Assembly (NCBI GenBank): GCA_035263645.1
Contig: DATFRD010000376.1
Coordinates: 1-28,673, forward strand
Origin: CF-161 sp035263645
GTDB lineage: Bacteria > Chloroflexota > Dormibacteria > Dormibacterales > Dormibacteraceae
Direction: 5' to 3'
DNA length: 28,673 nt
Part shown: in pieces, positions 15,930 to 23,587 of the stretch
Layout: every line of letters begins with the position of its first letter
Numbering within the stretch: the stretch's first letter is position 1
Made by a program: the position numbers and the translations under genes
The notes under the pieces: model-generated
What the model was told of the DNA's origin: nothing
The model's input: only the letters and a program-made list of their open reading frames with translations
Database searches by the model: none

Positions 15930-16977
15930 CCACCGCCTCCTTCAGCTCCCGGGCGGCCTCGATCGACGCCACCGCGCCCTGCAGCCGGCCCTCCGCCTCC
16001 TCGGGGACGTTCCGCATCAGCACCCAGCAGCGGGCGACCTGCCGGCTGGCCACCTCGCCGAGCGGCGGCTCCTCCTCGGAGCAACGGTCGACCCGGAACG
16101 CGCACCGGGGGTGGAACTTGCAGCCGGGCGGCAGGCGGACCAGGTCGGGGGGCAGGCCGGCGATGCTGACCAGGCGCTGCTGGCGCGCCGCGTCCACGCG
16201 CGGGACCGAGCGGAGCAGCGACCAGGTGTACGGATGCTGGGGGCTGCGGAATATCTGCTCGGCGGGCCCCTCCTCCACGACGCGCCCGGCGTACATCACG
16301 ACGATCCGGCTGCAGAGGCTGGCCACCAGGGCCATGTTGTGGGTGATCAGCATGATGGCCGTACCCAGCTCCCGGTTGAGCTGGCGCAGGAGCTGGATGA
16401 TCTGGGCCTGGACGGTGACGTCCAGGGCCGTGGTCGGCTCGTCGGCGACCAGCAAGGCCGGCTCGCACATGAGGGCCATGGCGATCATGACCCGCTGGCG
16501 CATGCCGCCCGAGAACTGGTGCGGGTAGTCCTGGGTCCGCCGCTCGGCGGCCGGGATGCGGACCCGCCGCAGGAGCGGGACCACGCGCGCCGTCGCGTCG
16601 TGGGCGGAGAAGCGCTCGTGGGCGGTCATGGCCTCCTGGATCTGGCTGCCCACCCTGGTGACGGGGTTGAGCGACGTCATGGGGTCCTGGAAGATCATCG
16701 CCACGTCGTTGCCGCGGAACTCCCGGATCCGCTCGTGGTCCATGGCGACCACGTCCCTGTCGCGGAACCAGATGTGGCCGCTGACGATGCGGCCCGGATC
16801 GGGCACCAGCCGGAGGATGGAGAGGGCGGTCATGGTCTTCCCGCAGCCGGATTCCCCCACGATGCCCAGCGTCTCGCCCTCGTCGACGTGCAGGCTCACG
16901 CCGTCCACCGCGTGCACCACGCCGCGCGACGTGAAGAACTGGGTCCTCAGGTCCTCGATGCGCAGGAGCGGAGCCAC
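15919..16977 (-). CDS. dppD: Peptide ABC transporter ATP-binding protein, DppD/OppD type
   Basis: A 352-residue ABC ATPase. Walker A GESGCGKT (41-48), Q-loop MIFQDPMTSLNP, signature FSGGMRQRVMIAMAL, Walker B LLVADEPTTALD, H-loop ITHNMALV. The C-terminal extension has four cysteines in a GCKFHPRC...RCSEEEP...RCW pattern. GTG at 16977 (VAPLLRIEDLRTQF) is the family start and is preceded by AAGGGGG; the longer in-frame start near 17109 adds a non-conserved stretch and was rejected. The gene is separated from dppC by 189 bp, unlike the other tight junctions in this operon. Confidence 0.94.
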
Positions 16978-17166
16978 GGTCAGCGCCCCCTTATAGGATG
17001 GTCCAGCGGCAGCGTAAGCAAGGGCTTCGCCCGAGCGTGTGAGTCCCTCTTCCCGGCGCCGACCCGCGCCACAAGTCCCCCCGAAGGGCCGCACCGCAGG
17101 TGCCCCCAAAATCCCAGATAAGAGGAGGGGGTCCGGAGGGGGAGGCCTGCCTCACCCTGCATCGTT
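16978..17166 (-). other. 189-bp gap inside the peptide-transporter operon
   Basis: No gene is supported here. On the minus strand it holds a small hairpin GCACC-TGC-GGTGC (17103-17091), a CCC-UUCG-GGG tetraloop stem (17088-17079) and polypurine/polypyrimidine runs near 17122-17144. It could set the relative expression of permeases and ATPases, or contain an internal promoter, but I found no convincing -35/-10 pair. Confidence 0.4.
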
Positions 17167-18072
17167 TTAGCGCCGCATGCGCGGGTCGAGCGCGTCCCGC
17201 AGGCCATCGCCGATGAACGTGAACGAGAGCATGGTGATGGCGATCGCGATGGCCGGGAACACGACCTGGCCGGCCGACGCGTTCATCGCCTGGTACCCGT
17301 CCTGCACCATCACGCCCCAGTCCGGGGTGGGCGGCTGGATGCCGACCCCCAGGTAGGACAGCGCCGCATCCAGGAAGATCGCCTGGGGGATGCCGAAGGT
17401 CAGCGTGACGATCACCGGTCCCAGGGCGTTGGGGATCAGGTGCCGGGCCATGATCTTGAAGCCCGACGAGCCCACCGCCCGGGCGGACTCGATGAACTCC
17501 TTCTCCTTGATCGAGAGCACCTGGCCGCGCACCAGGCGGGCCAGGTTCGCCCAGTTCGTGAGCGCGATCGCGACGAAGATGGAGAGGATGCTGGGGCCGA
17601 AGACCGAGACCAGGACCAGCACGAAGATCAGGTCGGGGAAGGCGAACCAGATGTCGGTGAACCGCATGAGCAGGTTGTCGACGCGCCCGCCGAAGTAGCC
17701 GGAGACGAGCCCGATCACGCCGCCGATGGCCAGGATGATCCCCTGCACCAGGATCCCGATGCTCAGCGAGATCCGGGCGCCGAACATCAGCCTGGCCAGG
17801 GTGTCGCGGCCCAGGTAGTCGGTCCCGGCCGGGTGGTGGAGGCTCGGGCCGCCGAATATGTGGGTGACGTCCTGGTGGATTGGGTCCTGGACCAGGCCCA
17901 TCCCGGCCAGGAGCGGCACCAGCAGGGCGTCGAGGATCAGGACCGCCACGACGATGGCACCCGCCACGGCCAGCCGGTTCCTGCGAAACCGGCGCCAGAC
18001 GTCGGACCAGAGGCCGATCTGCTCTGGCGACTCCCAGTCCACGGCCTGGTCGACGGTCGCGACGACCGCCAT
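17167..18072 (-). CDS. dppC: Peptide ABC transporter permease, DppC/OppC type
   Basis: A 301-residue inner-membrane permease. A cytoplasmic N-terminus (SDVWRRFRRNRLAVAGA) leads into TM1, a periplasmic loop with GTDYLGRDTLARLMFGARISL, typical of DppC, and further membrane helices. The EAA-like loop that contacts the ATPase is KEKEFIESARAVGSSGFKIM, followed by RHLIPNALGPVIV. The C-terminus ends GDGLRDALDPRMRR, also typical. ATG at 18072 shares its A with the TGA of dppB (TGATG), showing coupling. Forms the pore with DppB. Confidence 0.95.
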   Translation of the reverse strand: MAVVATVDQAVDWESPEQIGLWSDVWRRFRRNRLAVAGAIVVAVLILDALLVPLLAGMGLVQDPIHQDVTHIFGGPSLHHPAGTDYLGRDTLARLMFGARISLSIGILVQGIILAIGGVIGLVSGYFGGRVDNLLMRFTDIWFAFPDLIFVLVLVSVFGPSILSIFVAIALTNWANLARLVRGQVLSIKEKEFIESARAVGSSGFKIMARHLIPNALGPVIVTLTFGIPQAIFLDAALSYLGVGIQPPTPDWGVMVQDGYQAMNASAGQVVFPAIAIAITMLSFTFIGDGLRDALDPRMRR

Positions 18073-19103
18073 CAGGAGAGCCTCACCCGGGGGTCGATGA
18101 AGACGTACAGGATGTCAACCACCAGGTTGGCGAGCGCGATCACGACGGCGAACAGGATCGTGGTGCCCAGGATCATCGGGTAGTCGCGCGAGAAGACCGC
18201 CGTCACGAACGACCGGCCGATGCCGGGGATCACGAACACCGACTCGACGATGACCGAGCCCGTGATGAGGATCGCGAACGTCGGTCCCAGGGCCGTCACC
18301 ACCGGGATCAGCGAGTTCTTGAGGATGTGCTTCAGCACGACCAGGCGCTCGCTGAGCCCCTTGGCCCACGCCGTCCGGACGTAGTCCTGGCGCAGGATGT
18401 CCAGCGTGCTGGCCCTGGTCAGCCGGGCGATGTAGGCCGTGGGCAGGGTGGCCAGCGTGACCACCGGCATGATCAGGTGATCATCGACGCCGAAGCCGGA
18501 GACCGGCAGCGAATAGTTGCCGCCGGTCACGTTGTAGAGCGTGACGCCGAACACGATGATCAGCAGCATGCCGATCACGAAGTTGGGCACCGCCGCGCCG
18601 AACGTGGCGAACGCCATCGCGGAGTAGTCGGCGCGCGTGTTCTGACGCAGCGCCGCGGCCACGCCCAGCCCGATGCCGACCGGCACGATGACGCAGAACG
18701 CCAGGAGGCCGATCGTGAACGTGTAGGGCCAGCCGCCCAGGATCAGGCTGGACACGGTCTTGCCCTGGTACTGGTAGGAGAGGCCGAAGTCGAAGTGGAG
18801 CGCGTTCCAGATGTAGAGCAGGAACTGCTGCCAGATCGGCTTGTCCAGGCCGTACTTGACGTTCATGTTGGCCACCACGGCCGCCGAGAGAGGGCGGCCG
18901 CCGGTCCGGTCCCAGGGGCTGCCCGGAGCCAGGTGCATCAGCACGAACGTGATGAGGATGACGAAGAACAGGACGGGGAACATCCACAGCACGCGCCGGC
19001 CCACGTAGATGGCCAGGGCGACGCCGCGGCTGCGGGGGAGCCTCAGGCGAATGGGCGGGAGGGCGCCCCGCGCGGGGCGCCCTCCGACTGCCGTATCTCC
19101 CAT
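18072..19103 (-). CDS. dppB: Peptide ABC transporter permease, DppB/OppB type
   Basis: A 343-residue permease with about six membrane helices. After a basic N-terminal stretch of some 28 residues comes the family start YVGRRVLWMFPVLFFVILI. The large loop after TM1 holds MHLAPGSPWD, and YGLDKPIWQQFLLYIWNAL follows. The EAA-like ATPase-contact loop is RQDYVRTAWAKGLSERLVVL, then KHILKNSLIPVVTALG. It ends in VDILYVFIDPRVRLS, as is usual. ATG at 19103 is 6 bp after the stop of the binding-protein gene and the stop overlaps dppC by one base. Confidence 0.95.
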   Translation of the reverse strand: MGDTAVGGRPARGALPPIRLRLPRSRGVALAIYVGRRVLWMFPVLFFVILITFVLMHLAPGSPWDRTGGRPLSAAVVANMNVKYGLDKPIWQQFLLYIWNALHFDFGLSYQYQGKTVSSLILGGWPYTFTIGLLAFCVIVPVGIGLGVAAALRQNTRADYSAMAFATFGAAVPNFVIGMLLIIVFGVTLYNVTGGNYSLPVSGFGVDDHLIMPVVTLATLPTAYIARLTRASTLDILRQDYVRTAWAKGLSERLVVLKHILKNSLIPVVTALGPTFAILITGSVIVESVFVIPGIGRSFVTAVFSRDYPMILGTTILFAVVIALANLVVDILYVFIDPRVRLS

Positions 19104-19109
19104 GGGGTC

Positions 19110-20831
19110 CTAGTGCTTCGTGATGAAGGCGTCGTGGTAGTGGTTGTCGCCGGGGATGAACTCGTCGTCGATCGGGGTGATCGTCAGGCCCGAGACGTAC
19201 GGCTGGACCAGGTCGTACTCGTACTGCTGGTACATGAAGGCGACGGCCCCGGTGTCGATCAGCTGCTTCTGGGCCTGGGTGTAGGCGCTGTTGCGGTCGC
19301 TCTCGTTCAGGCTGGTGTCGGCCTTCTGGACCAGGCTGTCGTACCCGGACAGGGTCACGCAGCCCCAGTTGAGGGAGTGGCAGGCGTTGGTCTGGAAGAT
19401 GTCGAACCAGTCCTGCTGGTCCGGGTAGTCGGCGCCCCACCCGTCGGGCCCGTAGATGTCGAACTGGCCCTTTCGGAGCCGGCTCGTCACCGTCTTGCTG
19501 TCGATGACCTCGAGCTGGATGCTGGCACCCAGGTTGTCCTGCCACTGCTGCGAGATGAACTCGTTGACGGTCTTGCTCGTGGTGGTGTTACGGGTCAGCA
19601 GCTTGAACTTGCTGAGCTGGGCGGCCGTGACGCCGGCCGCCTGGAGGTCGGCCTTGGCCGCCGCCGGATCGAACTTCTGGGAGGCGCCGAGGGACGGGTC
19701 GTAGCCGGTCATGCCCTTCGGGATGAACGTCTGGAACGCCTTGTCCGTGCCCTGGAGCACGTCGTTGGTCAGCTTGTCACGGTCGATCGACTGGGCCAGC
19801 GCCAGCCGCACCTTCGGGTTGTCGAGCGGCGTCTCCTTGGAGTTGAAGGTCATCCAGAAGGTGGTGAGCTCGGGCAGCAGGTGGGCCTGCTTGCTGAGCT
19901 TGGGGTCGTTCCTGACGACCGGCACGTTGGTGGCCTGGACGTTGTCGATGTCCAGCTCACCGGTGCGGTACTTGGCCAGGGCCGTGTTCTGGTCGGGGAT
20001 GAAGTAGTAGATCAGCTGCTGGATCTTCGCCGCGCCGCCCCAGTAGTTCGGGTTGGGCACCTCGGTCACGTGGTCCTTCGACACGATCTCGGAGATCTTG
20101 AAGGAGCCGTTGCCGATGATCGTTGCGGCGTTGTTGGCCCACGCCTCCGCCTTCGTCGTGTCGGTCACCGGGACGGGACCCCCGGCGGCCTGCTCGACGA
20201 CGTCCTGCCGGATGGGCGCGCCCACCCACAGCGTGGCCACCCACTTGAAGAAGGCGGCCTTCGCGGCCAGCTTGACCACGAAGGTGTGCGAGTCGGGGGC
20301 CGACAGGCCCAGCCCGTCGAGGAAGCTCTGGATGGCAGCCGGGTCCTTCGCGTTCACGTCGGAGTACTTGGCCCCGCCGGCGACGGTGTTGTCGAAGAAG
20401 GGGTCGACGTAGCCCGCGGCCAGCGCCGGGTTCAGCAGCCGCTTCCAGCCGTAGACGAAGTCCTTGGCGGTGACCGGCTTGCCGTCGCTCCACTTGGCGT
20501 TGTCGCGAAGGTGGAACGTGTACGTCAGGCCGTCCGAGGAGACGTCGTAGCTCTTGGCCGTGGCGCCCTCGACGTCCGACAGGTCCGCCTTGGGCTTCAG
20601 CAGCGGCTCGAACACGGTGCGGCCGACGGCCGCCTCGTACGTGTACGTCTGCTGGCCCGGGTCGTAGCTGTTCGGCTCGGTGCTGTCGTTGACGCGCAGG
20701 ATTTGCTGGGCGCTCGGCGCCTCCTGGGCAGACGTGCCCGTGGCGCCGTTGCCGCAGGCCAGGGCTGCCAGCAGGGCGATGGCGCCAAGCGCTATGCCGC
20801 GCGCCGACCTCGTGGGATGAAGTCCCAGCAT
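19110..20831 (-). CDS. Peptide ABC transporter substrate-binding lipoprotein (family 5)
   Basis: A 573-residue solute-binding protein of the DppA/OppA family. Signal peptide GIALGAIALLAALAC with lipobox Cys26 anchors it to the membrane. The mature part has family motifs: NSYDPGQQTYTYEAAVGRTVFEPLL, SSDGLTYTFHLRDNAKWSDGKPVTAKDFVYGWKRLL (shown as separate blocks in the alignment I used from memory), and near the C-terminus GWGADYPDQQDWFDIF. It captures peptides or similar solutes and delivers them to DppBC. ATG at 20831 was preferred over GTG at 20873 because it directly precedes a normal signal peptide and has GGGAGGT 11 nt upstream. First gene of the five-gene operon and downstream of a good promoter. 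Precise ligand unknown. Confidence 0.93.
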   Translation of the reverse strand: MLGLHPTRSARGIALGAIALLAALACGNGATGTSAQEAPSAQQILRVNDSTEPNSYDPGQQTYTYEAAVGRTVFEPLLKPKADLSDVEGATAKSYDVSSDGLTYTFHLRDNAKWSDGKPVTAKDFVYGWKRLLNPALAAGYVDPFFDNTVAGGAKYSDVNAKDPAAIQSFLDGLGLSAPDSHTFVVKLAAKAAFFKWVATLWVGAPIRQDVVEQAAGGPVPVTDTTKAEAWANNAATIIGNGSFKISEIVSKDHVTEVPNPNYWGGAAKIQQLIYYFIPDQNTALAKYRTGELDIDNVQATNVPVVRNDPKLSKQAHLLPELTTFWMTFNSKETPLDNPKVRLALAQSIDRDKLTNDVLQGTDKAFQTFIPKGMTGYDPSLGASQKFDPAAAKADLQAAGVTAAQLSKFKLLTRNTTTSKTVNEFISQQWQDNLGASIQLEVIDSKTVTSRLRKGQFDIYGPDGWGADYPDQQDWFDIFQTNACHSLNWGCVTLSGYDSLVQKADTSLNESDRNSAYTQAQKQLIDTGAVAFMYQQYEYDLVQPYVSGLTITPIDDEFIPGDNHYHDAFITKH

Positions 20832-20942
20832 CGTTCTTGCGTACCTCCCCTCTCGCGAACTCTTCACTACCACTCCCGCCCCGGGCAGGCGCGGGCGTGT
20901 CCGACATCAATGGACGAGGCCCGGCGGGCCCTGGCCGCCCAA

Positions 20943-20971
20943 ATTCTGGTGTCGCCTTGATTCGATGTCAA
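20943..20971 (-). promoter_or_regulatory. Sigma-70-like promoter of the peptide-transporter operon
   Basis: Reading the minus strand, TTGACA (20971-20966) and CAGAAT (20948-20943) are separated by exactly 17 bp. The -35 is a perfect match and the -10 matches four of six consensus positions. Transcription would begin near 20936, giving a leader of about 105 nt before the ATG of the binding protein. Immediately upstream of the -35 is a small palindrome GAACGTTC (20975-20982) that might be an operator half. Confidence 0.55.
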
Positions 20972-21056
20972 CAGGAACGTTCTGCGCCCCGCCCTTCCGG
21001 GGTCGTACCGGGTTGACACGCCGGAGGCCTCCCGGCCGGCGTCCGAGGCCCCTCCG

Positions 21057-21096
21057 CGGAGCGCCGGCCGCCGGCACCTACCGTGCCGGCGCTCCG
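21057..21096 (+). promoter_or_regulatory. Competing hairpins in the leader of the AhpD-like gene
   Basis: CGGAGCGCCGGC (21057-21068) is an exact inverted repeat of 21085-21096. Inside, GCCGGCAC (21070-21077) is an exact inverted repeat of GTGCCGGC (21083-21090). The two stems share the segment 21085-21090, so they cannot fully form together. They end 12 nt before the ATG and could mask the ribosome binding site. A TTGACA lies at 21013-21018 with no good -10 at the right distance. Confidence 0.4.
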
Positions 21097-21108
21097 AGAA
21101 TGGCTGCC

Positions 21109-21723
21109 ATGAGCGATGCCCGACCCGTCAGCCGGTTCCCGGTCCCGGACCTGGGCGAGCTGCCCCACGACCTCCGCGAACGGATCGAGGAGGTGGCCGA
21201 GAAGACCGGGTTCATCCCCAACGTGTTCCTGGCGCTGGCCCGCCGCCCGGCCGAGTGGCGGGCCTTCTTCGCCTACCAAGACGCGCTCATGGAGCGAGAG
21301 GGCGGCCTGACCCCGGCGGAGAAGGAGCTGATCGTGGTCGCCACTAGCGCCGCGAACGACTGCCTCTACTGCGTCGTGGCGCACGGCGCCATCGCCCGCA
21401 TCCGCGCCCGCGACCCGCACATCGCGGACCAGGTGGCGACCGACTGGCGCAAGGCCGACCTGACCGAGCGGCAGCGGGCAATCGTCGGCTTCGCCGTCAA
21501 GCTGGCGGTGCGGCCCGCCGAGGTCACCGACGCCGACCTCGACGCGCTGCGCGCCCACGGCCTGAGCGAGGACGACGTCTGGGACGTCGGCTCCATCACC
21601 GCGCTGTTCGCGCTGTCCAACCGGATGGCGCACCTGACCGCCATGCGCCCGAACGACGAGTTCTACCTGATGGGCAGGCTGTCGAAGGATCAGATGGCCC
21701 GGATCCAGTCAGGCGGCGGCTAG
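21109..21723 (+). CDS. AhpD-like carboxymuconolactone decarboxylase family protein (peroxidase-related)
   Basis: A 204-residue protein of the peroxidase-related AhpD-like group. The core motif is CLYCVVAHGAIAR near residue 85, i.e. CxxC followed four residues later by His, the thiol-based active site of AhpD-type alkylhydroperoxidases. Flanking helices match the family: EKTGFIPNVFLALARRPAEWRAFFAY before, and TERQRAIVGFAVKLAV and ALSNRMAHLTAMRPNDEFY after. Likely role is thiol-dependent peroxide reduction, but the natural electron donor and substrate are not evident. ATG at 21109 chosen; an in-frame ATG at 21100 is equally possible, since neither has a strong ribosome binding site. It is divergent from the peptide operon and convergent with the small gene at 21903. 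Confidence 0.9.
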   Translation: MSDARPVSRFPVPDLGELPHDLRERIEEVAEKTGFIPNVFLALARRPAEWRAFFAYQDALMEREGGLTPAEKELIVVATSAANDCLYCVVAHGAIARIRARDPHIADQVATDWRKADLTERQRAIVGFAVKLAVRPAEVTDADLDALRAHGLSEDDVWDVGSITALFALSNRMAHLTAMRPNDEFYLMGRLSKDQMARIQSGGG

Positions 21724-21902
21724 AAGCCGAGGTCCCTCCCTCCTCGCGGGAGAGGTGGCCCGCCAGGGCCGGGGGGCCAGGGCTCGACCGGCCGGGGTCA
21801 CGGCGGATCTGGCCAGCCCTGGCATCGAACGCCCAGTGGCCGGGCCCGTGCTCCCCCCACCCAACCTCACCCGCAAGGGGGGAGGGGCACCTGGCAATCT
21901 GG
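21724..21902. repeat. GC-rich palindromic repeat region between convergent genes
   Basis: This convergent gap holds C/G-rich inverted motifs, including GGTCCCTCCCTCC close to CGCGGGAGAGG (21731-21755) and, at 21855-21895, CCCCCCACCC followed by GGGGGGAGGGG. The same CCCTCCC/GGGAGGG vocabulary recurs at 26353-26453 and 26908-26924. Probably a dispersed REP-like palindrome family or bidirectional transcription end. Confidence 0.45.
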
Positions 21903-22145
21903 CTAGGAGCGGCGCGCGTGCAGCGGGCAGCCGCGCGGCCGCGACCGGCCGAAGGCGGGGTTCGCCACGTACTCGCCGGTCAGGTGGCCGTCGGCGTCCA
22001 GCCGCCAGGCGCCCCTGATCGCCTCGAGCGGCGGCTGCACCCCCGGCTGGCGCCAGTCCACGACCTCGTCGAGCCAGCCGCCTCCGGCCAGCCGGGCCTG
22101 CTCCACGATCTCCGGGGGCACCTGGACGTCCTGAGCGAGCTCCAT
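21903..22145 (-). CDS. Hypothetical 80-residue protein, third gene of an oxidoreductase operon
   Basis: I do not recognise a family. The sequence begins MELAQDVQVPPEIVEQARLAG and ends EYVANPAFGRSRPRGCPLHARRS. It is soluble, with one cysteine (Cys73) in RGCPLH and a predicted beta hairpin around GAWRLDADGHLTGEYV. ATG at 22145 has GGAGGG 9 nt upstream, which supports it as a real gene. It follows the CMD-family gene by 75 bp on the same strand and is convergent with the AhpD-like gene. Confidence 0.65.
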   Translation of the reverse strand: MELAQDVQVPPEIVEQARLAGGGWLDEVVDWRQPGVQPPLEAIRGAWRLDADGHLTGEYVANPAFGRSRPRGCPLHARRS

Positions 22146-22220
22146 GCGTCTCTTCCCTCCTGCGCGAAGTATGCCCGTCGCCAGCCCGGCCCGCCTCGCC
22201 GGATCTCGCGTGGCGCCCGG

Positions 22221-22610
22221 TCAGCCCCCGGCCTCGGGCTCCAGCACGTCCTGGGCGACCCGGAAGGCGGTGTTGGCCGCCGGCACCCCGCAGTACACCG
22301 CAGTCTGCAGCAGGACCTCGCGCAGCTCCTCCACCGTGACGCCGTTGCGGAGCGCCGCGCGCAGATGCAGCGCCAGCTCCTCGGTCCGTCCGAGCGCGAC
22401 GAGCATGGCCACGGTGATGCAGCTCCGGGTCCGCCGGTCGAGCCCGGGCCGGGTCCAGACCTCCCCCCAGGCGCATCGCGTCAGGAAGTCCTGGAAGTCC
22501 GCGGTGAGGGGCGTGCGCCGCGCCTGGGCGCGATCGACGTGCTCGTCGCCGAGCACCTCTCGCCGGACCCTCATCCCCCGCTCGAACGCGTCGTCATTCA
22601 TCTGGCCCAT
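22221..22610 (-). CDS. Carboxymuconolactone decarboxylase family protein (PcaC-like)
   Basis: A 129-residue all-helical CMD-domain protein. The family core is visible as RSCITVAMLVALGRTEELALHLRAALRNG and VTVEELREVLLQTAVYCGVPAANTAF (each a contiguous helix pair). The N-terminal RGMRVRREVLG is also typical of gamma-carboxymuconolactone decarboxylase, which acts in the protocatechuate branch of the beta-ketoadipate pathway. However, no other pca genes are present, so a different substrate is quite possible. It lacks the AhpD CxxC. ATG at 22610 begins 1 nt after the TGA of the upstream oxidoreductase gene, so the two are co-translated; a second ATG at 22601 is possible. Confidence 0.88.
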   Translation of the reverse strand: MGQMNDDAFERGMRVRREVLGDEHVDRAQARRTPLTADFQDFLTRCAWGEVWTRPGLDRRTRSCITVAMLVALGRTEELALHLRAALRNGVTVEELREVLLQTAVYCGVPAANTAFRVAQDVLEPEAGG

Positions 22611-22611
22611 C

Positions 22612-23478
22612 TCAGTCGGCTGGCCGGCACTCCTCGAGCGCACGCCGGGCAGACTCCGCATCTCCGGGCCGGGTGACCAGCACGCGCACCACCGCCACGT
22701 CGAGGTCGGCCCCGAGGCTCGCGAAGCGCGGCCCCACCTCGCCGGGGGCGCCGGCCGCGCCGGCCGCGGCCAGGAATGCCGGGTCGGGCTCGGCGCCGGC
22801 GTCCGACTCCAGGCGGCGCAGCTCGTCGGCGAATCCCATCCGCTCGAAATGCCGGCGGTAGGCGACCGGCCCCAGGGCGTACTGGAGCGCCGCCTCCGCC
22901 AGGGTGCGGCGGGCCGCGGCGGCGTCCGGATCGACCGAGGTGCGGATGTACGACATGACCACAGGCGCCGGCCGGCCGGCGCCCTCGGCCGCCCGCTCGA
23001 CGAGCTCGCGGGACCAGCGGGCCTGTTCGGCCGAGCACCAGTTGAGCGCCGCGCCGTCGGCCAGCTCTCCTGCCACCCGCAGCATCAGCGGGCCCAGGGC
23101 CGCGGCGTAGACCGGCTGACCCGCGGCCAGGCCGGATCGGAGCTCCTCCAGGTAGGCGCGCATCGATTCGGCGGCCCGGGTCAGGCCGCCGCTGCCGACT
23201 CCCAGGACGAAGGTCCCGCCGGTCTCCTCCCAGGCTCGTCGGGCGTGCTCCGCATAGAACGCGGCGGGCTGGCCGGAGGCCGGCGCGACCGAGATGCCGG
23301 TGGGCAGCCCGGACTCGCGATGCCAGCGGATGCAGCGGTCGAACGCCGCCGCGTCCGGCCCCGACGGCGTCCAGGCGGACCGGTACCCGAGCTCCGCGCC
23401 CAGCCTGACGAGCCGGAGCTCGTCGACGTCCGAGAGTCCCTGTCGAGGATCGAGGCTGAAGCCTACCTGCATGCTCAC
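22612..23478 (-). CDS. LLM-class flavin-dependent oxidoreductase, probably F420-dependent
   Basis: A 288-residue luciferase-like TIM-barrel protein. It starts MQVGFSLDPRQGLSDVDELRLVRLGAELGYRSAW in two blocks typical of the family, and FVLGVGSGGLTRAAESM forms the phosphate-binding segment. F420-using members are abundant in actinobacteria; F420 rather than FMN is an inference from this family resemblance. GTG at 23478 or ATG at 23472 could be the start; the difference is two residues. It is first in a minus-strand set with the CMD protein (1-nt gap) and an 80-residue orphan, and divergent from the MFS exporter. Substrate unknown. Confidence 0.87.
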   Translation of the reverse strand: MSMQVGFSLDPRQGLSDVDELRLVRLGAELGYRSAWTPSGPDAAAFDRCIRWHRESGLPTGISVAPASGQPAAFYAEHARRAWEETGGTFVLGVGSGGLTRAAESMRAYLEELRSGLAAGQPVYAAALGPLMLRVAGELADGAALNWCSAEQARWSRELVERAAEGAGRPAPVVMSYIRTSVDPDAAAARRTLAEAALQYALGPVAYRRHFERMGFADELRRLESDAGAEPDPAFLAAAGAAGAPGEVGPRFASLGADLDVAVVRVLVTRPGDAESARRALEECRPAD

Positions 23479-23547
23479 GGCAGGATAGAGCCTGGGCGGC
23501 CGGCAGCAGCCTTTCGACGCGCGGCAGGGCCGGGAAGAGGTGACCCC

Positions 23548-23553
23548 TATGAT
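23548..23553 (+). promoter_or_regulatory. Possible -10 box upstream of the MFS gene
   Basis: TATGAT matches the consensus -10 at five of six positions and lies 34 bp before the TTG start at 23588. No recognisable -35 is found 16-18 bp upstream, so the call is weak. Confidence 0.3.
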
Positions 23554-23587
23554 TGGACGCCGTGGCCCGGACTGACCTGCGCCCTGC

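Noticed and set aside
17880..20960. A 1026-codon open frame on plus, antisense to the peptide-transporter genes
   Set aside because: Its translation is Val/Gly/Asp/Arg/His-rich with no domain pattern. It is the antisense of two permease genes and a binding protein with strong family matches; GC-rich third positions leave such frames open by chance.
20975..20982. SOS (LexA) box
   Set aside because: GAACGTTC lacks the four-base spacer of the actinobacterial GAAC-N4-GTTC consensus, and the adjacent genes are not SOS genes.
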